Shown: positions 16,579 to 25,416 of the stretch, in pieces
Position numbering within the stretch: position 1 is the stretch's first letter
Layout of the letters: each line of letters begins with the position of its first letter
Assembly (NCBI RefSeq): GCF_036116635.1
Contig: NZ_CP107995.1
Coordinates: forward strand, 806,001 to 870,000
DNA: 64,000 bases
Source: Amycolatopsis sp. NBC_00345
Lineage (GTDB): Bacteria; Actinomycetota; Actinomycetes; Mycobacteriales; Pseudonocardiaceae
Direction: 5' to 3'
Position numbers and translations under genes: made by a program
The notes under the pieces: model-generated
Seen by the model: only the letters and a program-made list of their open reading frames with translations
Told to the model about the DNA's origin: nothing
Databases searched by the model: none

Positions 16579-16631
16579 GCCGTTAAGGCCTCCTTACCCG
16601 CGTCCCACGCGGGTAAGGAGGCCTTAACGGC
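16579..16631. terminator. Dispersed hairpin family A, copy 1 (perfect 25-bp stem)
   Basis: The left arm 16579-16603 and right arm 16607-16631 are perfectly complementary around a CCC loop. The core arm AAGGCCTCCTTACCCGCGT is identical to the copy at 34444..34494, while the flanking pair changes in a compensatory way (GTTAA/TTAAC here). It lies between the convergent effector and Lrp genes and can terminate both. Confidence 0.75.
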
Positions 16632-16658
16632 GCTCCAGGGTCTTGTGGCTCCGGAGCA

Positions 16659-17606
16659 CTAAAGCGTCTTGAGGGTCTGGATGACCGGCGCGGTCTCCAT
16701 GCGCTGGACCGAGGGGAGCGCGGCGACCTCGGTGGTGAGGTAGGTGAACAGCGCGCCGGGGTCCGGGCACAGGACGTTGGCGTACAGGTTGGTCGATCCC
16801 GTCGTGGCGGCGGCGAACGGGACTTCGGCGTGGGCGCCCAGTGCCCGGCCCGCCGCGAGCAGCTGGTCCGGGGCCACCGAGAGCCACAACATGGTCTGGC
16901 TGGCCATGCGCAGGCTGCGGTAGTCGTAGTCCACGTCGAAGTAGACGGCGCCGGTCGCCCGCAGTTCGGCGAGGCGGCGGCGCAGGGTGGTCGCGGGGCG
17001 GCCGGTGGCCGCGGCCAGTGCGGTGAAGTCGGTGCGGCCGTCGTTTTCCAGCAGGGCCAGCATCTTCCGGTCGCCGTCGTCCAGGGTGACGGGCGGCCCG
17101 GGTGCGGGGTCCGGCGGCCGCAGCCGGGCCACCTGCCCGGGCGACAGCGCGTCGACGACGCTCTGCGGGCCGCCGAAGAAGACGTGCAGCAGGCAGTTCG
17201 CGCTGACGTCGAGCACTTGCGGGGTCCGCGGCAGCTGCTCCAGCAACAGCGTCTCGCTGTCGTGGCTGGTGGGCGCCCGCACCGTGGCGACGATCTCGGT
17301 GCCGCCCGAGGTCAGCTTGACCCACGAGGTGTCGGGGCGCCGCGCCAGCGCCCGGCCGACGGTCCGGGCGACGTTGGGGGTGCACCGGACCCGGACGAAC
17401 CACGAGACCTCGCCCACCCGCGCCGGGTCGGTGCGGCCGGTCACCCGCAGCTTCCCGGCCGAGCGCAGGCGCGTGTAGCGGCGGGCGACGGTCTGGTCGG
17501 ACACGCCGAGGACGCGGGCGATCGTGCTGAACGGCGCTCGTCCGTCCAGCTGCAGCGCGTGGATGAGCTGGAGTTCCAGTTTGTCGAACGCGTCGGAAGT
17601 CGCCAT
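16659..17606 (-). CDS. Lrp/AsnC family regulator with two HTH domains
   Basis: This 315-residue protein contains two Lrp/AsnC modules: a first HTH (about residues 5-50, FSTIARVLGVSDQTVARRYT) with a RAM-like segment, and a second HTH (about 160-210, RTDFTALAAATGRPATTLRR) followed by another ligand domain. The start ATG 17606 follows GAGAGG with good spacing; an in-frame ATG at 17636 is an alternative. It is divergent from the NmrA-like gene at 17740, its probable target. The regulated signal is unknown. Confidence 0.83.
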   Translation of the reverse strand: MATSDAFDKLELQLIHALQLDGRAPFSTIARVLGVSDQTVARRYTRLRSAGKLRVTGRTDPARVGEVSWFVRVRCTPNVARTVGRALARRPDTSWVKLTSGGTEIVATVRAPTSHDSETLLLEQLPRTPQVLDVSANCLLHVFFGGPQSVVDALSPGQVARLRPPDPAPGPPVTLDDGDRKMLALLENDGRTDFTALAAATGRPATTLRRRLAELRATGAVYFDVDYDYRSLRMASQTMLWLSVAPDQLLAAGRALGAHAEVPFAAATTGSTNLYANVLCPDPGALFTYLTTEVAALPSVQRMETAPVIQTLKTL

Positions 17607-17739
17607 CGCCGGCCTCTCTGCGTCGAAAGTCGCCATGACGACACCACTGGCTGGTTGTTCCTGATCGTCGAGCCGAGCATAGGCCGGGTCCAGGGCGCCG
17701 GCGAACGCCGCCGGCGGGACCGAACGGGGAGGACAAACG

Positions 17740-18561
17740 ATGACAACACTGGTGATCGGGGCTCGCGGCAGCATCGGGCGGCAGGTGCTGGAGCAGCTGG
17801 TGGCGGCCGGGGAAACCGTGCGCGCCTCGGTCCGCGATCCCGCGACGGCGGGCCTCCCGGCCGGTGTGCCGGTGGTCGCCGCCGACCTGACCCGGCCCGA
17901 CACGCTGCGCGCCGCGCTGGACGGGGTGCGGAAGGTCTTCCTCTACGCGCCGCTTTCCGGTGCGGACGCGTTCCTCCAGGCCGCCGGCGACGCGGATCTG
18001 GAGCAGGTGGTGCAGCTGTCGTCGGGAAGCGTGCTGCTGCCCGGCGCGGCGGGCAACGTGATCGCCGAGGAGCACCGGGCCGTCGAGCGGTCGTTCGCCG
18101 ATTCGGGCCTGCGCTGGACCCCGATCCGCCCGCTGGTCCTGGCGGGCAACGCGGTGAACTGGGCGCGCTCGATCCGGGCCGAGGGCGTGGCCCGGCTGTT
18201 CCGTCCCGACGCGGTCACCGCCCCGATCCACGAACGCGACATCGCCGCGGTGGCGGTCGCGGCCCTGTCCGGGGGCGCCGGCGTCAGCGCGATGCTGACC
18301 GGGCCCGAGCTGATGTCCCAGCAGCGTCAGGTCGAGTCGATCGGCGCGGCGATCGGCCGGGAGATCCGGGTCGAGGAGCTGTCGGAGGACGCGGCCCGCC
18401 GCCGGTTCGGGCCCTCGGCCACCGTCGCCGCGATCCTCGAGCTCACCACGGCCGCGGCGGCCGGGGGATCACCGGCGACGGACGCCGTGGAGCGGGTGCT
18501 CGGGCGGCCCGCCGTGCCGTTCGAGCAGTGGGCGCGGGACCACGCCGCCGACTTCCGCTGA
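17740..18561 (+). CDS. NmrA-like NAD(P)-binding protein
   Basis: This 273-residue atypical SDR begins MTTLVIGARGSIGRQVLEQL, with a GxxGxxG dinucleotide-binding loop at residues 7-13. It lacks the YxxxK catalytic pair, as in NmrA/HSCARG-like sensor or reductase proteins. GGGAGGACA precedes the ATG. The gene is divergent from a double-domain Lrp regulator. Such proteins act either as NAD(P)H-dependent reductases of small quinones or as redox sensors, and the sequence does not decide between them. Confidence 0.83.
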   Translation: MTTLVIGARGSIGRQVLEQLVAAGETVRASVRDPATAGLPAGVPVVAADLTRPDTLRAALDGVRKVFLYAPLSGADAFLQAAGDADLEQVVQLSSGSVLLPGAAGNVIAEEHRAVERSFADSGLRWTPIRPLVLAGNAVNWARSIRAEGVARLFRPDAVTAPIHERDIAAVAVAALSGGAGVSAMLTGPELMSQQRQVESIGAAIGREIRVEELSEDAARRRFGPSATVAAILELTTAAAAGGSPATDAVERVLGRPAVPFEQWARDHAADFR

Positions 18562-18659
18562 GGGCTTTCCTTTGGGGGCTTTCCCTTTCCGGCCAACGAA
18601 ATCCGCCATCGGGGAGGAGTCGCGCCGATGCCCGGCGGATGCGAGCCGGGAGTCTTCAT

Positions 18660-18715
18660 GAGAGTGGACTTGCATGAACGCACGCGGGTCGTCTACAGTC
18701 ATGCGAGTCAACTCT
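18660..18715. promoter_or_regulatory. Promoter and double operator of the alpha/beta hydrolase gene
   Basis: A motif close to GAGNTGACTYGCATRACTG occurs at 18660-18680 (plus) and inverted at 18696-18715. The two face each other as GACTTGCATGA and TCATGCGAGTC. A third copy lies at 20316-20336, upstream of the TetR gene at 20266. TTGCAT (18670-18675) and TACAGT (18694-18699), 18 bp apart, form a plausible promoter inside the operator pair. Confidence 0.55.
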
Positions 18716-18733
18716 TACGAAGGGGATTTACCC

Positions 18734-19561
18734 ATGACCGCCTCGGCCACCACCAGCAGCAGCACCCGCACCATCGACCTGGCTGACGGCCTGTCCGTCA
18801 CCGTCAGCGAATTCGGCGAGAACACCGACGGACAGGCCGTGCTGCTGCTGCACGGCGGCGCCGGGCCCCGCTCGGTGGCCGGTCTCGCGACCGCGATGTC
18901 CGAGCACGTTTACACCATCGCCCCCGTCCACCCCGGCTTCGACGGCACGCCGCGGCCGGAGTGGGCCGACAGCTTCGAGGACCTGGCCTGGGCCTACCTG
19001 GACCTGCTGGACAAGCTCGACCTGAACGGGGTGATGGTGATCGGCAACTCCCTCGGCGGCCAGATCGCCACCGAGATGGCGCTGCGCGACACCCGCGGGC
19101 GCCTGGGCTGCCTGGTCCTGCTCAACGCCTCCGGCCCCCAGCCCGACGACGAAGGTGACATCGTCGACATCCGCACCATTCCCCCGTTGGAGATCGGCGG
19201 GCTGTCCTTCGCGAATGCGGCCTTCCGGCCCGACTTCTCGAAGCTGACCGACGAGCAGCGGGCCGGCCAGGCCGCCAACCAGAAGACCCAGGCCGTCTAC
19301 GCCGGTGAGAACTTCGTCTACGACCCGAAGATCCGCCGACGCCTGCACCGCGTCACCCTGCCGGTGCTGGTTGTCTGGGGCGAGGAGGACGGAATCTTCA
19401 GCGCTCGCTACGGCCGCACCTACGCCGGCGCGTTCCCGGACGGCCACTTCGTGCCGGTCCCCGGCGCTGGGCACTTCCCGCAGATCGAGCAGTTGGGCGC
19501 GACGCTCGGCGCCATCGGGAACTTCGTCGACACTGTCGTGAAGCCGGACGAGAACGCCTGA
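18734..19561 (+). CDS. Alpha/beta hydrolase
   Basis: This 275-residue alpha/beta-hydrolase starts at ATG 18734 behind GAAGGGGA. LLLHGGAGP forms the oxyanion-hole loop, GNSLGG carries the nucleophile serine, WGEEDGIF carries the acid and GAGHFPQIE the histidine, so the triad is complete. It is likely cytoplasmic, since no signal peptide is present. Paired operator-like motifs overlap its promoter and match one in front of the convergent TetR gene, which suggests substrate-induced derepression. The substrate (an ester, lactone or C-C cleavage substrate) cannot be assigned. Confidence 0.87.
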   Translation: MTASATTSSSTRTIDLADGLSVTVSEFGENTDGQAVLLLHGGAGPRSVAGLATAMSEHVYTIAPVHPGFDGTPRPEWADSFEDLAWAYLDLLDKLDLNGVMVIGNSLGGQIATEMALRDTRGRLGCLVLLNASGPQPDDEGDIVDIRTIPPLEIGGLSFANAAFRPDFSKLTDEQRAGQAANQKTQAVYAGENFVYDPKIRRRLHRVTLPVLVVWGEEDGIFSARYGRTYAGAFPDGHFVPVPGAGHFPQIEQLGATLGAIGNFVDTVVKPDENA

Positions 19562-19567
19562 TCACCC

Positions 19568-19612
19568 ACTTCGCCGCGCAGGGGACTTTCGAAGTCCTCT
19601 GCGCGGCGAAGT
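19568..19612. terminator. Bidirectional terminator hairpin
   Basis: ACTTCGCCGCGCAGGGGACTT (19568-19588) pairs with 19592-19612 over 21 positions with a single G-T wobble and a 3-nt loop. It separates the convergent hydrolase and TetR genes. Confidence 0.75.
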
Positions 19613-19645
19613 TGTGTCCGGACTGGGGAAGCCCAGCCCGGACCG

Positions 19646-20266
19646 TCACTTCTTTCGCTTGCGCCGTCCGGGGTTCTCCTGGACGAACGCCCGGGTGAGC
19701 GTGGCCGCGGTGCTGACGGCGCTCGCGATGGCGTCCTCCGGGTCGAGCCCGGACAGGTCGGTCAGGGTGAACAGCGCCTCGGCGCTGACGACCACCGCGA
19801 GGCTGCGGCGCAGCTGCGTCAGCGCGGGGCTGTCCGGGTCGTGGCTTTCGGTCAGCGGGGCCAATGCGTCGTCGATCAGGCCGAACCGCAGGCCCGGGCG
19901 GGCGGCGGTGCCCGGCCGGGTGACGGTGGCGGCGATCATCGCGCGCACCACCCCCTGCCGGGCGAGGACGTGCCGCAGCAGGAACTCGGCCGCGGCCGCC
20001 ACGCGTTCCACCGGGTCCTCGGAGCCTTCGACCGTTTTCAGTGCTTCGTCCGGCGTCGGCAGCTGCCCGGCGATCGCTTCCCGCAGCAGGCTGGCCAGGT
20101 CCGGGAAGTAGCGGTAGGCCGTCGCTTCGGAAACCAGGGCCGCCTTGGCGATCTCGGGCATGGTCACTTCACGGCCGGTCCGGCTCAGCTCGGCCGCGGC
20201 CGCCACGATCGCCCGGTGCGTCCGCAGCTTCTGGTTCACGCGACCGGTGGTGGTCTGCTCGGTCAT
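19646..20266 (-). CDS. TetR family regulator (likely controls the alpha/beta hydrolase)
   Basis: This 206-residue TetR protein has its HTH at about residues 20-62 (GREVTMPEIAKAALVSEATA, YRYFPDLASLL) and a basic C-terminus (GRRKRKK). It is convergent with the hydrolase gene. The region upstream of its start contains one copy of the GAGNTGACTYGCATRACTG motif (20316-20336), of which two copies frame the hydrolase promoter. This supports joint control and autoregulation. The ligand is unknown. Confidence 0.85.
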   Translation of the reverse strand: MTEQTTTGRVNQKLRTHRAIVAAAAELSRTGREVTMPEIAKAALVSEATAYRYFPDLASLLREAIAGQLPTPDEALKTVEGSEDPVERVAAAAEFLLRHVLARQGVVRAMIAATVTRPGTAARPGLRFGLIDDALAPLTESHDPDSPALTQLRRSLAVVVSAEALFTLTDLSGLDPEDAIASAVSTAATLTRAFVQENPGRRKRKK

Positions 20267-20315
20267 CGTTCGCCCCTTCCGTCTGCGGCCAGTTTAGCGG
20301 GTCGACTCCGATGAT

Positions 20316-20336
20316 GAGAGCTGACTTGCATAACTG
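20316..20336 (+). promoter_or_regulatory. Operator-like motif upstream of TetR (third copy)
   Basis: GAGAGCTGACTTGCATAACTG differs at only a few positions from the two copies that flank the hydrolase promoter at 18660..18715. It lies 50 bp upstream of the TetR start. Confidence 0.5.
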
Positions 20337-20469
20337 AAAGAGTGACCGCTTCCGGCGGGGTCCCTCGTTCGCACGGTCGAGGCGGGGCCGCCGAGTTCGT
20401 CCTCGAGGCTGATCAACGACGGCGCCCGGATGCGGAGACTGGGAGGACGAGCTGAAGGAGGTCCACCCC

Positions 20470-20727
20470 ATGTCCCGTATCTTGCGCGACAAAACCGAAG
20501 TTTCCTGGAATCGCCTGGTCCCGCGCACGATCGGCCGCGCCTGGTTCAACGTCGTGCTGGCCTTCGTCGCGGTCGGCTGCCTCGCATTCTCGTTCATCGC
20601 CAACTACGACGGGCTCGCCTGGCAGACCGTCTCGTACGGGGTGGCGCTGGTGTGCGCCCTGACGCTCATCCCGCGGTCGATCGCGGGACTCGTGATCCTG
20701 CGGCGGGAGGCCGCCCGCGATCAGTGA
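20470..20727 (+). CDS. Small two-helix membrane protein
   Basis: This 85-residue protein has a strong ribosome site (GAAGGAGG) eight bases before its ATG. Two hydrophobic helices are clear: WFNVVLAFVAVGCLAFSFIA (about 25-44) and VSYGVALVCALTLIPRSIAG (about 54-73). The N-terminus is basic and cytoplasmic by the positive-inside rule. No family is recognised. It stands alone between the TetR gene and the convergent thioredoxin-domain gene. Confidence 0.75.
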   Translation: MSRILRDKTEVSWNRLVPRTIGRAWFNVVLAFVAVGCLAFSFIANYDGLAWQTVSYGVALVCALTLIPRSIAGLVILRREAARDQ

Positions 20728-20789
20728 GCCCCAGCGGCCTCGGTCGGCCACCCACGGGCGAGGACGACGGCGGGCGGCCGATCAGCCGA

Positions 20790-21628
20790 TCAGCCGAAGG
20801 TGAAGGAGTAAGCCTGCAGTCCCGGGCTGAGGGTCAGGGACAGCTCGCCGCTGTGGAGGCCGGGCGTCTGGGTCAGGCGGTAGAGGTTCGGGGTGCCGCT
20901 GACGGTGATGGTGCGGGGCGGCTGCCCGTCGCCGGTGTTGACGGTGACTGTGCCCTGTCCGGCGAGCACGAGGTTGGTGGATTTCGCGGTGTAGCCGAGC
21001 TGGAGCTGCGCGCCCGCCCCGGCGGTGGACTTCTGGTAGTCGATGGTCCAGTCGCCGCGGTAGGCGACCTTGCCGGCCGGGATCGTCGGTGGCGCGGTGT
21101 AGGCCGTCGGCTGCTCCAGCTGGAGCGGGCTGGTGCCGGCGTAGGTCTTGGGGAGTTCGCCGTAGTTCAGGTAGGTCTCGCGGGTGGTGCGCTGGTCGGT
21201 CGGTGTGGTGTCGGGCAGTTCGCCGGGCGCGGGCAGCTTCGCGGCGGGGTTGCTTTGCTGCAACAGGGTTCGGACGAGGTTCTCCGTCTGGTCGTAGGCC
21301 CCCTCGCCGAGCTTGAGGTAGCGGACCTGGCCGGTGGCGTCGATCAGGTAGCGCGCGGGCCAGTACTGGTTGCGGAAGTTGTTGAACGTGCTGGTCTCGT
21401 TGTCGATCGCGACCGGGTAGGTGAGGCCGAGCTTCTGGGTCGCGGCCTCGACGTTGGCCTGGTCGTGCTCGAAGGCGAACTCCGGCGTGTGCACGCCCAC
21501 GACATCCAGCCCGGCGGCGTGGTAGCGGGCGTAGAGGTCCTTGATGTGCGGCAGGCTGCGCTGGCAGTTGATGCAGGAGTAGGTCCAGAAGTCGACCAGC
21601 ACGACGTGGCCGCGCAGGCCGGCCATGG
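20790..21628 (-). CDS. Truncated DipZ-like thioredoxin-domain protein (possible pseudogene)
   Basis: About 279 residues from ATG 21628 align over their full length with the C-terminal half of the complete DipZ at 59473..61041. The thioredoxin segment VVLVDFWTYSCINCQR has the CxxC pair, followed by VVGVHTPEFAFEH and a C-terminal beta domain; both proteins end LTLSPGLQAYSFTFG. The N-terminal CcdA-like membrane domain is missing, and the reading frame upstream of PLTMAGLRG has no resemblance to it. Without that domain or a signal peptide, the redox module would remain in the cytoplasm. The simplest view is a decaying paralog after a 5' deletion. Confidence 0.65.
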
Positions 21629-21776
21629 TCAGAGGAACGCGCGTCGGCCCAAGGGGGACGGGGAGTCCAAAGCGATCTCCGGGTGTGGTGGTGGACAAGC
21701 AGAACGGGCGACGTCCACCGTGCGCTACGGAGCGAAGATCACCCGCACTGTGATCGTCGGCACACGTTCTAGCAGA

Positions 21777-21804
21777 CATTCGGCATAGCCGTATAGGCCG
21801 AATG
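21777..21804. promoter_or_regulatory. Inverted repeat CATTCGGC/GCCGAATG
   Basis: The 8-bp arms (21777-21784, 21797-21804) are perfect, with a 12-bp centre. They lie downstream of the methyltransferase gene and upstream of the truncated DipZ frame, so the repeat may be a terminator or an operator. Confidence 0.35.
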
Positions 21805-21887
21805 CCAAATAGCCCCCGGATGGGCTCAGGGGTGATTTTCGCCGCGACTGCGGGTGCGTGGCGGGGAAAAAATCCGCAGGTGCGGAA

Positions 21888-22652
21888 TTACGGCCGGGCG
21901 ACGATGAGCCGGACGGCGCCGACGAACTCCGGCTGGGCGGCGACCGCGCCGTAGCGGCGATGCCACTCGCCCGAGCCGAGGTCGGCGCGCAGCCGGGCCA
22001 CGGTCCGGTCGACGGCCTCGGGCTCCACGAAGCCCCAGGCCGACTGCGATCCGCGCACGGCAGGGTCCAGGAAACGCTCGGGCCGCGCGTAATAGGCCTC
22101 GGTGAACCCGTCGACGCAGTCCGACGGCACCGGGACCGGCGTCACCTCGCTGGTGCCGCCCAGCACCTGGCGGATGTGCTCGATCGCGGGGTACCGGCGG
22201 CGTTCGGCGGCGATCAGTTCGGGCGCGTAGTCGGCGAGCCACAGCCGGTCCAGCGCGTCGCCGTCGAAGGTCAGCACCACGACCGGGCCCCGGCTGACCC
22301 GCCGCAGCTCGCGCAGCCCGGCGTCGAGGTCGGCCCACTGGTGGACGGTGACCATCGCCATCGCGGCGTCGAAGCTGTTGTCCCCCAAGGGAAGGCTCTC
22401 CGCGGTGGCGTCGATCGCCTCGGCCAGGCGGGCGGGGCGCTGGGCCCGCATCGACGCGGACGGCTCGACCGCGGTGACCTCACGGTCTTCGGGCTCGTAC
22501 GAGCCGGCCCCGGCGCCGACGTTGAGCACCGTCCGGGCGTCGCCGAGCGCGGCGTGGACGAGCGCGGCGATCCGCGGGTCGGGCCGGCGCTGTACGCCGT
22601 ACCCGGCGCCGTGGGTCTCGTAGTCGAAATCGCCGGCGATACGGCTGCTCAT
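21888..22652 (-). CDS. Class I SAM-dependent methyltransferase
   Basis: This 254-residue protein has the SAM-binding motif I VLNVGAGAGSYEP (about residues 41-53), an acidic residue ending strand 2 (VTAVEPS), and the post-II segment SFDAAMAMVTVHQW, all typical of Methyltransf_11 enzymes. The substrate is not predictable. It lies downstream of, and on the same strand as, the xanthine-dehydrogenase-type genes, but a gap of 28 bp and a different apparent function make an operon only possible. Confidence 0.85.
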   Translation of the reverse strand: MSSRIAGDFDYETHGAGYGVQRRPDPRIAALVHAALGDARTVLNVGAGAGSYEPEDREVTAVEPSASMRAQRPARLAEAIDATAESLPLGDNSFDAAMAMVTVHQWADLDAGLRELRRVSRGPVVVLTFDGDALDRLWLADYAPELIAAERRRYPAIEHIRQVLGGTSEVTPVPVPSDCVDGFTEAYYARPERFLDPAVRGSQSAWGFVEPEAVDRTVARLRADLGSGEWHRRYGAVAAQPEFVGAVRLIVARP

Positions 22653-22680
22653 GGATCCCCCCGATTCTCAGTGCCTGGGC

Positions 22681-25416
22681 TCACCCTGCGGGAGGCTCCG
22701 GATGATCGTCAAGGTGTTTCACCGCGAGCCACACCCGGTCCCGGGTCAGCGGCAGCTCGGTGAACCGGACGCCGGTCGCGTTGCGCAGGGCGTTGGCCAG
22801 CGCGGGGGAGACGGGGTTGAACGGGCTTTCGCTCATGGACTTCGCGCCGAGCGGGCCGATGGTGTCCGCGGTGGTCATGAAGTGGACCTCGGTGCGCGGC
22901 ACGTCGGCGAACGCGGGCAGCCGGTACTGGCGGAAGGCGGCGGTGGTGACCGCTCCGCGCCCGTCCACGCGGACGTGCTCGAACAGCGTGGCCCCGAGGG
23001 CCTGCGCGACCCCGCCTTCGACCTGGCCGCGGCACTGCATCGGGTTCATCACCTGCCCGGCGTCGGCCGCGTGCACGCTGCGCAGGATCCGGATCTCGCC
23101 GGTGCCGGGGTCGACGGCGACCCGGAACCACTGCGCGTTGAAGGCCACCGAGCGCGGGGTGCCGTCGAAGTGGCCGTCGGCGGCGAGTTCCCGGCCGGCG
23201 GCGAGCGCGGCCTGGTGCAGTTCCTTGAGCAGCACCCGTTTTCCGGCGTAGCCGACGGCTTCCTCTTCGAGCCGGCACGACGCCCGGTCCACGCCGAGGT
23301 GGGCGGCCGCGAAGTCCAGGATCTGCCCGGCCAGCGCTCCTGCCGCGCGCAGCACCGCCTTCCCCGCGACCACGGTGCCGGTCGAGCCGAAGGCGCCGGT
23401 GTCGTGGCGGACGAGGTCGGTGTCGGACTGGCGGATCGTCACCTGCCCGGTGGTGGTGCCGAGTTCGCCGGCCGCGATCTGCCGGTGCACGGTGGTGGTG
23501 CCGTTGCCGAACTCCGCCGTGCCGACGGCGACGTCGAAGGTGCCGTCGGAGAGCAGGCTGACCCGGGCGTCGGCGAAATGCCCGCGGGGCGGGGCGGTCG
23601 CGATCATCGCCAGCGCCGACCCCTCGCCGACGAGCCAGCCCGGTGGCGCGGGCTCGGCGGGTTCGGCCGCGGCCGCGCGGATGATGCCGAGGCACTGGTC
23701 GAGGCCGTAACTGGCGATGTGGAGGTCTTCCTCCTCGCCGTCGGCGGTGGTCATCGCCTCGCCGGCGCGGATGACGGTGCGCTCGCGCAGGACCAGCGGG
23801 TCGAGGCCGAGCTGGTGGGCCAGCTCGTCGAGGGCCGACTCGACGGCGAAGATGACCTGGCCGAGCCCGTAACCGCGGAACGCGCCCGAAGGCACGTTGT
23901 GGGTGTACACCGAGTAGCCGTCGGCCTTTTTGTTCGGGCACCGGTAAACGGCCAGCGATTCGCCGCAGGCGTGGAAAAGCACGCCGGGGCCGTGGTTTCC
24001 GTACGCCCCGGTGTCGGCGACGACGTGCAGCGCCAGCGCGGTGAGGGTGCCGTCGCGGCGCGCGCCCGCCTTGACCCGCACGGTGAACGGGTGCCGGGTG
24101 GTGGCGCCGAAGAACTGCTCGGCGCGCGTGTACTCCAGCTTGACCGGACGGCGCAGCCGCAGGGCCGCGAGCACGACGACGTCTTCGACCAGCATCTCCT
24201 GCTTACCGCCGAAACCGCCGCCCACCCGCCCGGCCACCACGCGGATCCCGTCCTCGGGCAGGTCGAACAGCGAGCACAGCGCGCGCCGGGTGAGGAACGG
24301 GGTCTGGGTGCTGGAGCGGACCGTGAGGCGGCCGGTGTCCTCGTCGAACCAGGCCACCGCGCCGTGCGTCTCCAGGCTCGCGTGCTGCACGCGCTGGGTC
24401 CGGAAAGTGTTCTCGTACACGGCATCCGCCTCGGCGAAGCCCGCCTCCACGTCGCCGACCTCGCCGTGCAGCTCGGCGGCGACGTTGTCCCTCGGCCGCG
24501 CGATCCCGCTCACGGCCGGGTCCTTGTCGTGGACGACGGGGGAGCCGGGCCGCAGGGCCGCATCGGGGTCGGTGACCGCGGGCAGTACGTCGTAAGTCAC
24601 CTCGATCCGGCGGCAGCCTTCCTCGGCGGCGGCCTCGGAATCCGCGACTACCGCCGCGACGCGCTGGCCGACGTGCCGCAGCACCCGGTCGAACACCCGG
24701 GTGTCGGCGGGGTCGTCCTCGACGTGCTCGTGCTGGGCGCTGGAGTAGAGCCGGTCCGGGGCGTCGTGATGGGTGAGCACCAGCTGGACGCCGGGCACGG
24801 CGAGGGCGGCGGTCGTGTCGATGCGGCGGATCCGCGCGTGGGCGTGCGGCGACCGCAGCAGCTTCAGGTGCAGCAGGCCCGGCACGTCGAGGTCGAAGGT
24901 GTACCGGGCGGTGCCGGTGACCACCTCCGGTCCGGCCGGCGCGGGCAGGTTCCGCCCGACCGCCTGGCCGCCGGCCGGCTCCTCGACGTGCTTCACCCCG
25001 CGGACGGTGTCCTCGATCGCGCGGTAGCCCGTGCACCGGCAGAGGCTGCCCTTGAACGCGCGGGGCAGGTCGGCCAGCTTGTCCTCGTCGAGCGCGGCGG
25101 TGGTCATGAGGAAGCCCGCCGTGCAGAAGCCGCACTGAAAGCCCTGGGCGTCAAGGAATTGCTGCTGGACCGGGTGCAGCTCCCCGTCCTTCGCCAGACC
25201 CTCGACGGTGGTGACGCTGCGCCCTTCGGCGCGGACGGCCGGGTAGACGCAGCTGTGCACGGGCGCGCCGTCCACGTGCACCGTGCAGGCGCCGCAGTCT
25301 CCCGCGTCGCAGCCCTTCTTCACCCCGAAGCAGCCGCGCTCACGGAGGTAGGTGCGCAGGCACTGGCCGGGCCGGGGCTCGGCCTCGAACCGCTGCTCGT
25401 TGACGGTGATCTTCAT
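22681..25416 (-). CDS. Xanthine-dehydrogenase-type oxidoreductase, fused 2Fe-2S and molybdopterin subunits
   Basis: This 911-residue fusion joins two subunits that are usually separate. Residues about 1-150 carry two [2Fe-2S] sites (CFGVKKGCDAGDCGAC and CGFC then CRCTGY). Residues about 160-905 form the molybdopterin-cytosine-dinucleotide subunit, with GGGFGGKQEM, AFRGYGLGQ and a Glu-containing active-site loop near GAKSMSESPFNPVS. The enzyme hydroxylates a purine or N-heterocycle or oxidises an aldehyde, passing electrons through the iron-sulphur sites to the FAD subunit. It overlaps that subunit's gene by ATGA. The divergent PucR regulator supports a purine-catabolic role. Molybdenum-cofactor maturation genes are not in the window. 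Confidence 0.88.
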   Translation of the reverse strand: MKITVNEQRFEAEPRPGQCLRTYLRERGCFGVKKGCDAGDCGACTVHVDGAPVHSCVYPAVRAEGRSVTTVEGLAKDGELHPVQQQFLDAQGFQCGFCTAGFLMTTAALDEDKLADLPRAFKGSLCRCTGYRAIEDTVRGVKHVEEPAGGQAVGRNLPAPAGPEVVTGTARYTFDLDVPGLLHLKLLRSPHAHARIRRIDTTAALAVPGVQLVLTHHDAPDRLYSSAQHEHVEDDPADTRVFDRVLRHVGQRVAAVVADSEAAAEEGCRRIEVTYDVLPAVTDPDAALRPGSPVVHDKDPAVSGIARPRDNVAAELHGEVGDVEAGFAEADAVYENTFRTQRVQHASLETHGAVAWFDEDTGRLTVRSSTQTPFLTRRALCSLFDLPEDGIRVVAGRVGGGFGGKQEMLVEDVVVLAALRLRRPVKLEYTRAEQFFGATTRHPFTVRVKAGARRDGTLTALALHVVADTGAYGNHGPGVLFHACGESLAVYRCPNKKADGYSVYTHNVPSGAFRGYGLGQVIFAVESALDELAHQLGLDPLVLRERTVIRAGEAMTTADGEEEDLHIASYGLDQCLGIIRAAAAEPAEPAPPGWLVGEGSALAMIATAPPRGHFADARVSLLSDGTFDVAVGTAEFGNGTTTVHRQIAAGELGTTTGQVTIRQSDTDLVRHDTGAFGSTGTVVAGKAVLRAAGALAGQILDFAAAHLGVDRASCRLEEEAVGYAGKRVLLKELHQAALAAGRELAADGHFDGTPRSVAFNAQWFRVAVDPGTGEIRILRSVHAADAGQVMNPMQCRGQVEGGVAQALGATLFEHVRVDGRGAVTTAAFRQYRLPAFADVPRTEVHFMTTADTIGPLGAKSMSESPFNPVSPALANALRNATGVRFTELPLTRDRVWLAVKHLDDHPEPPAG

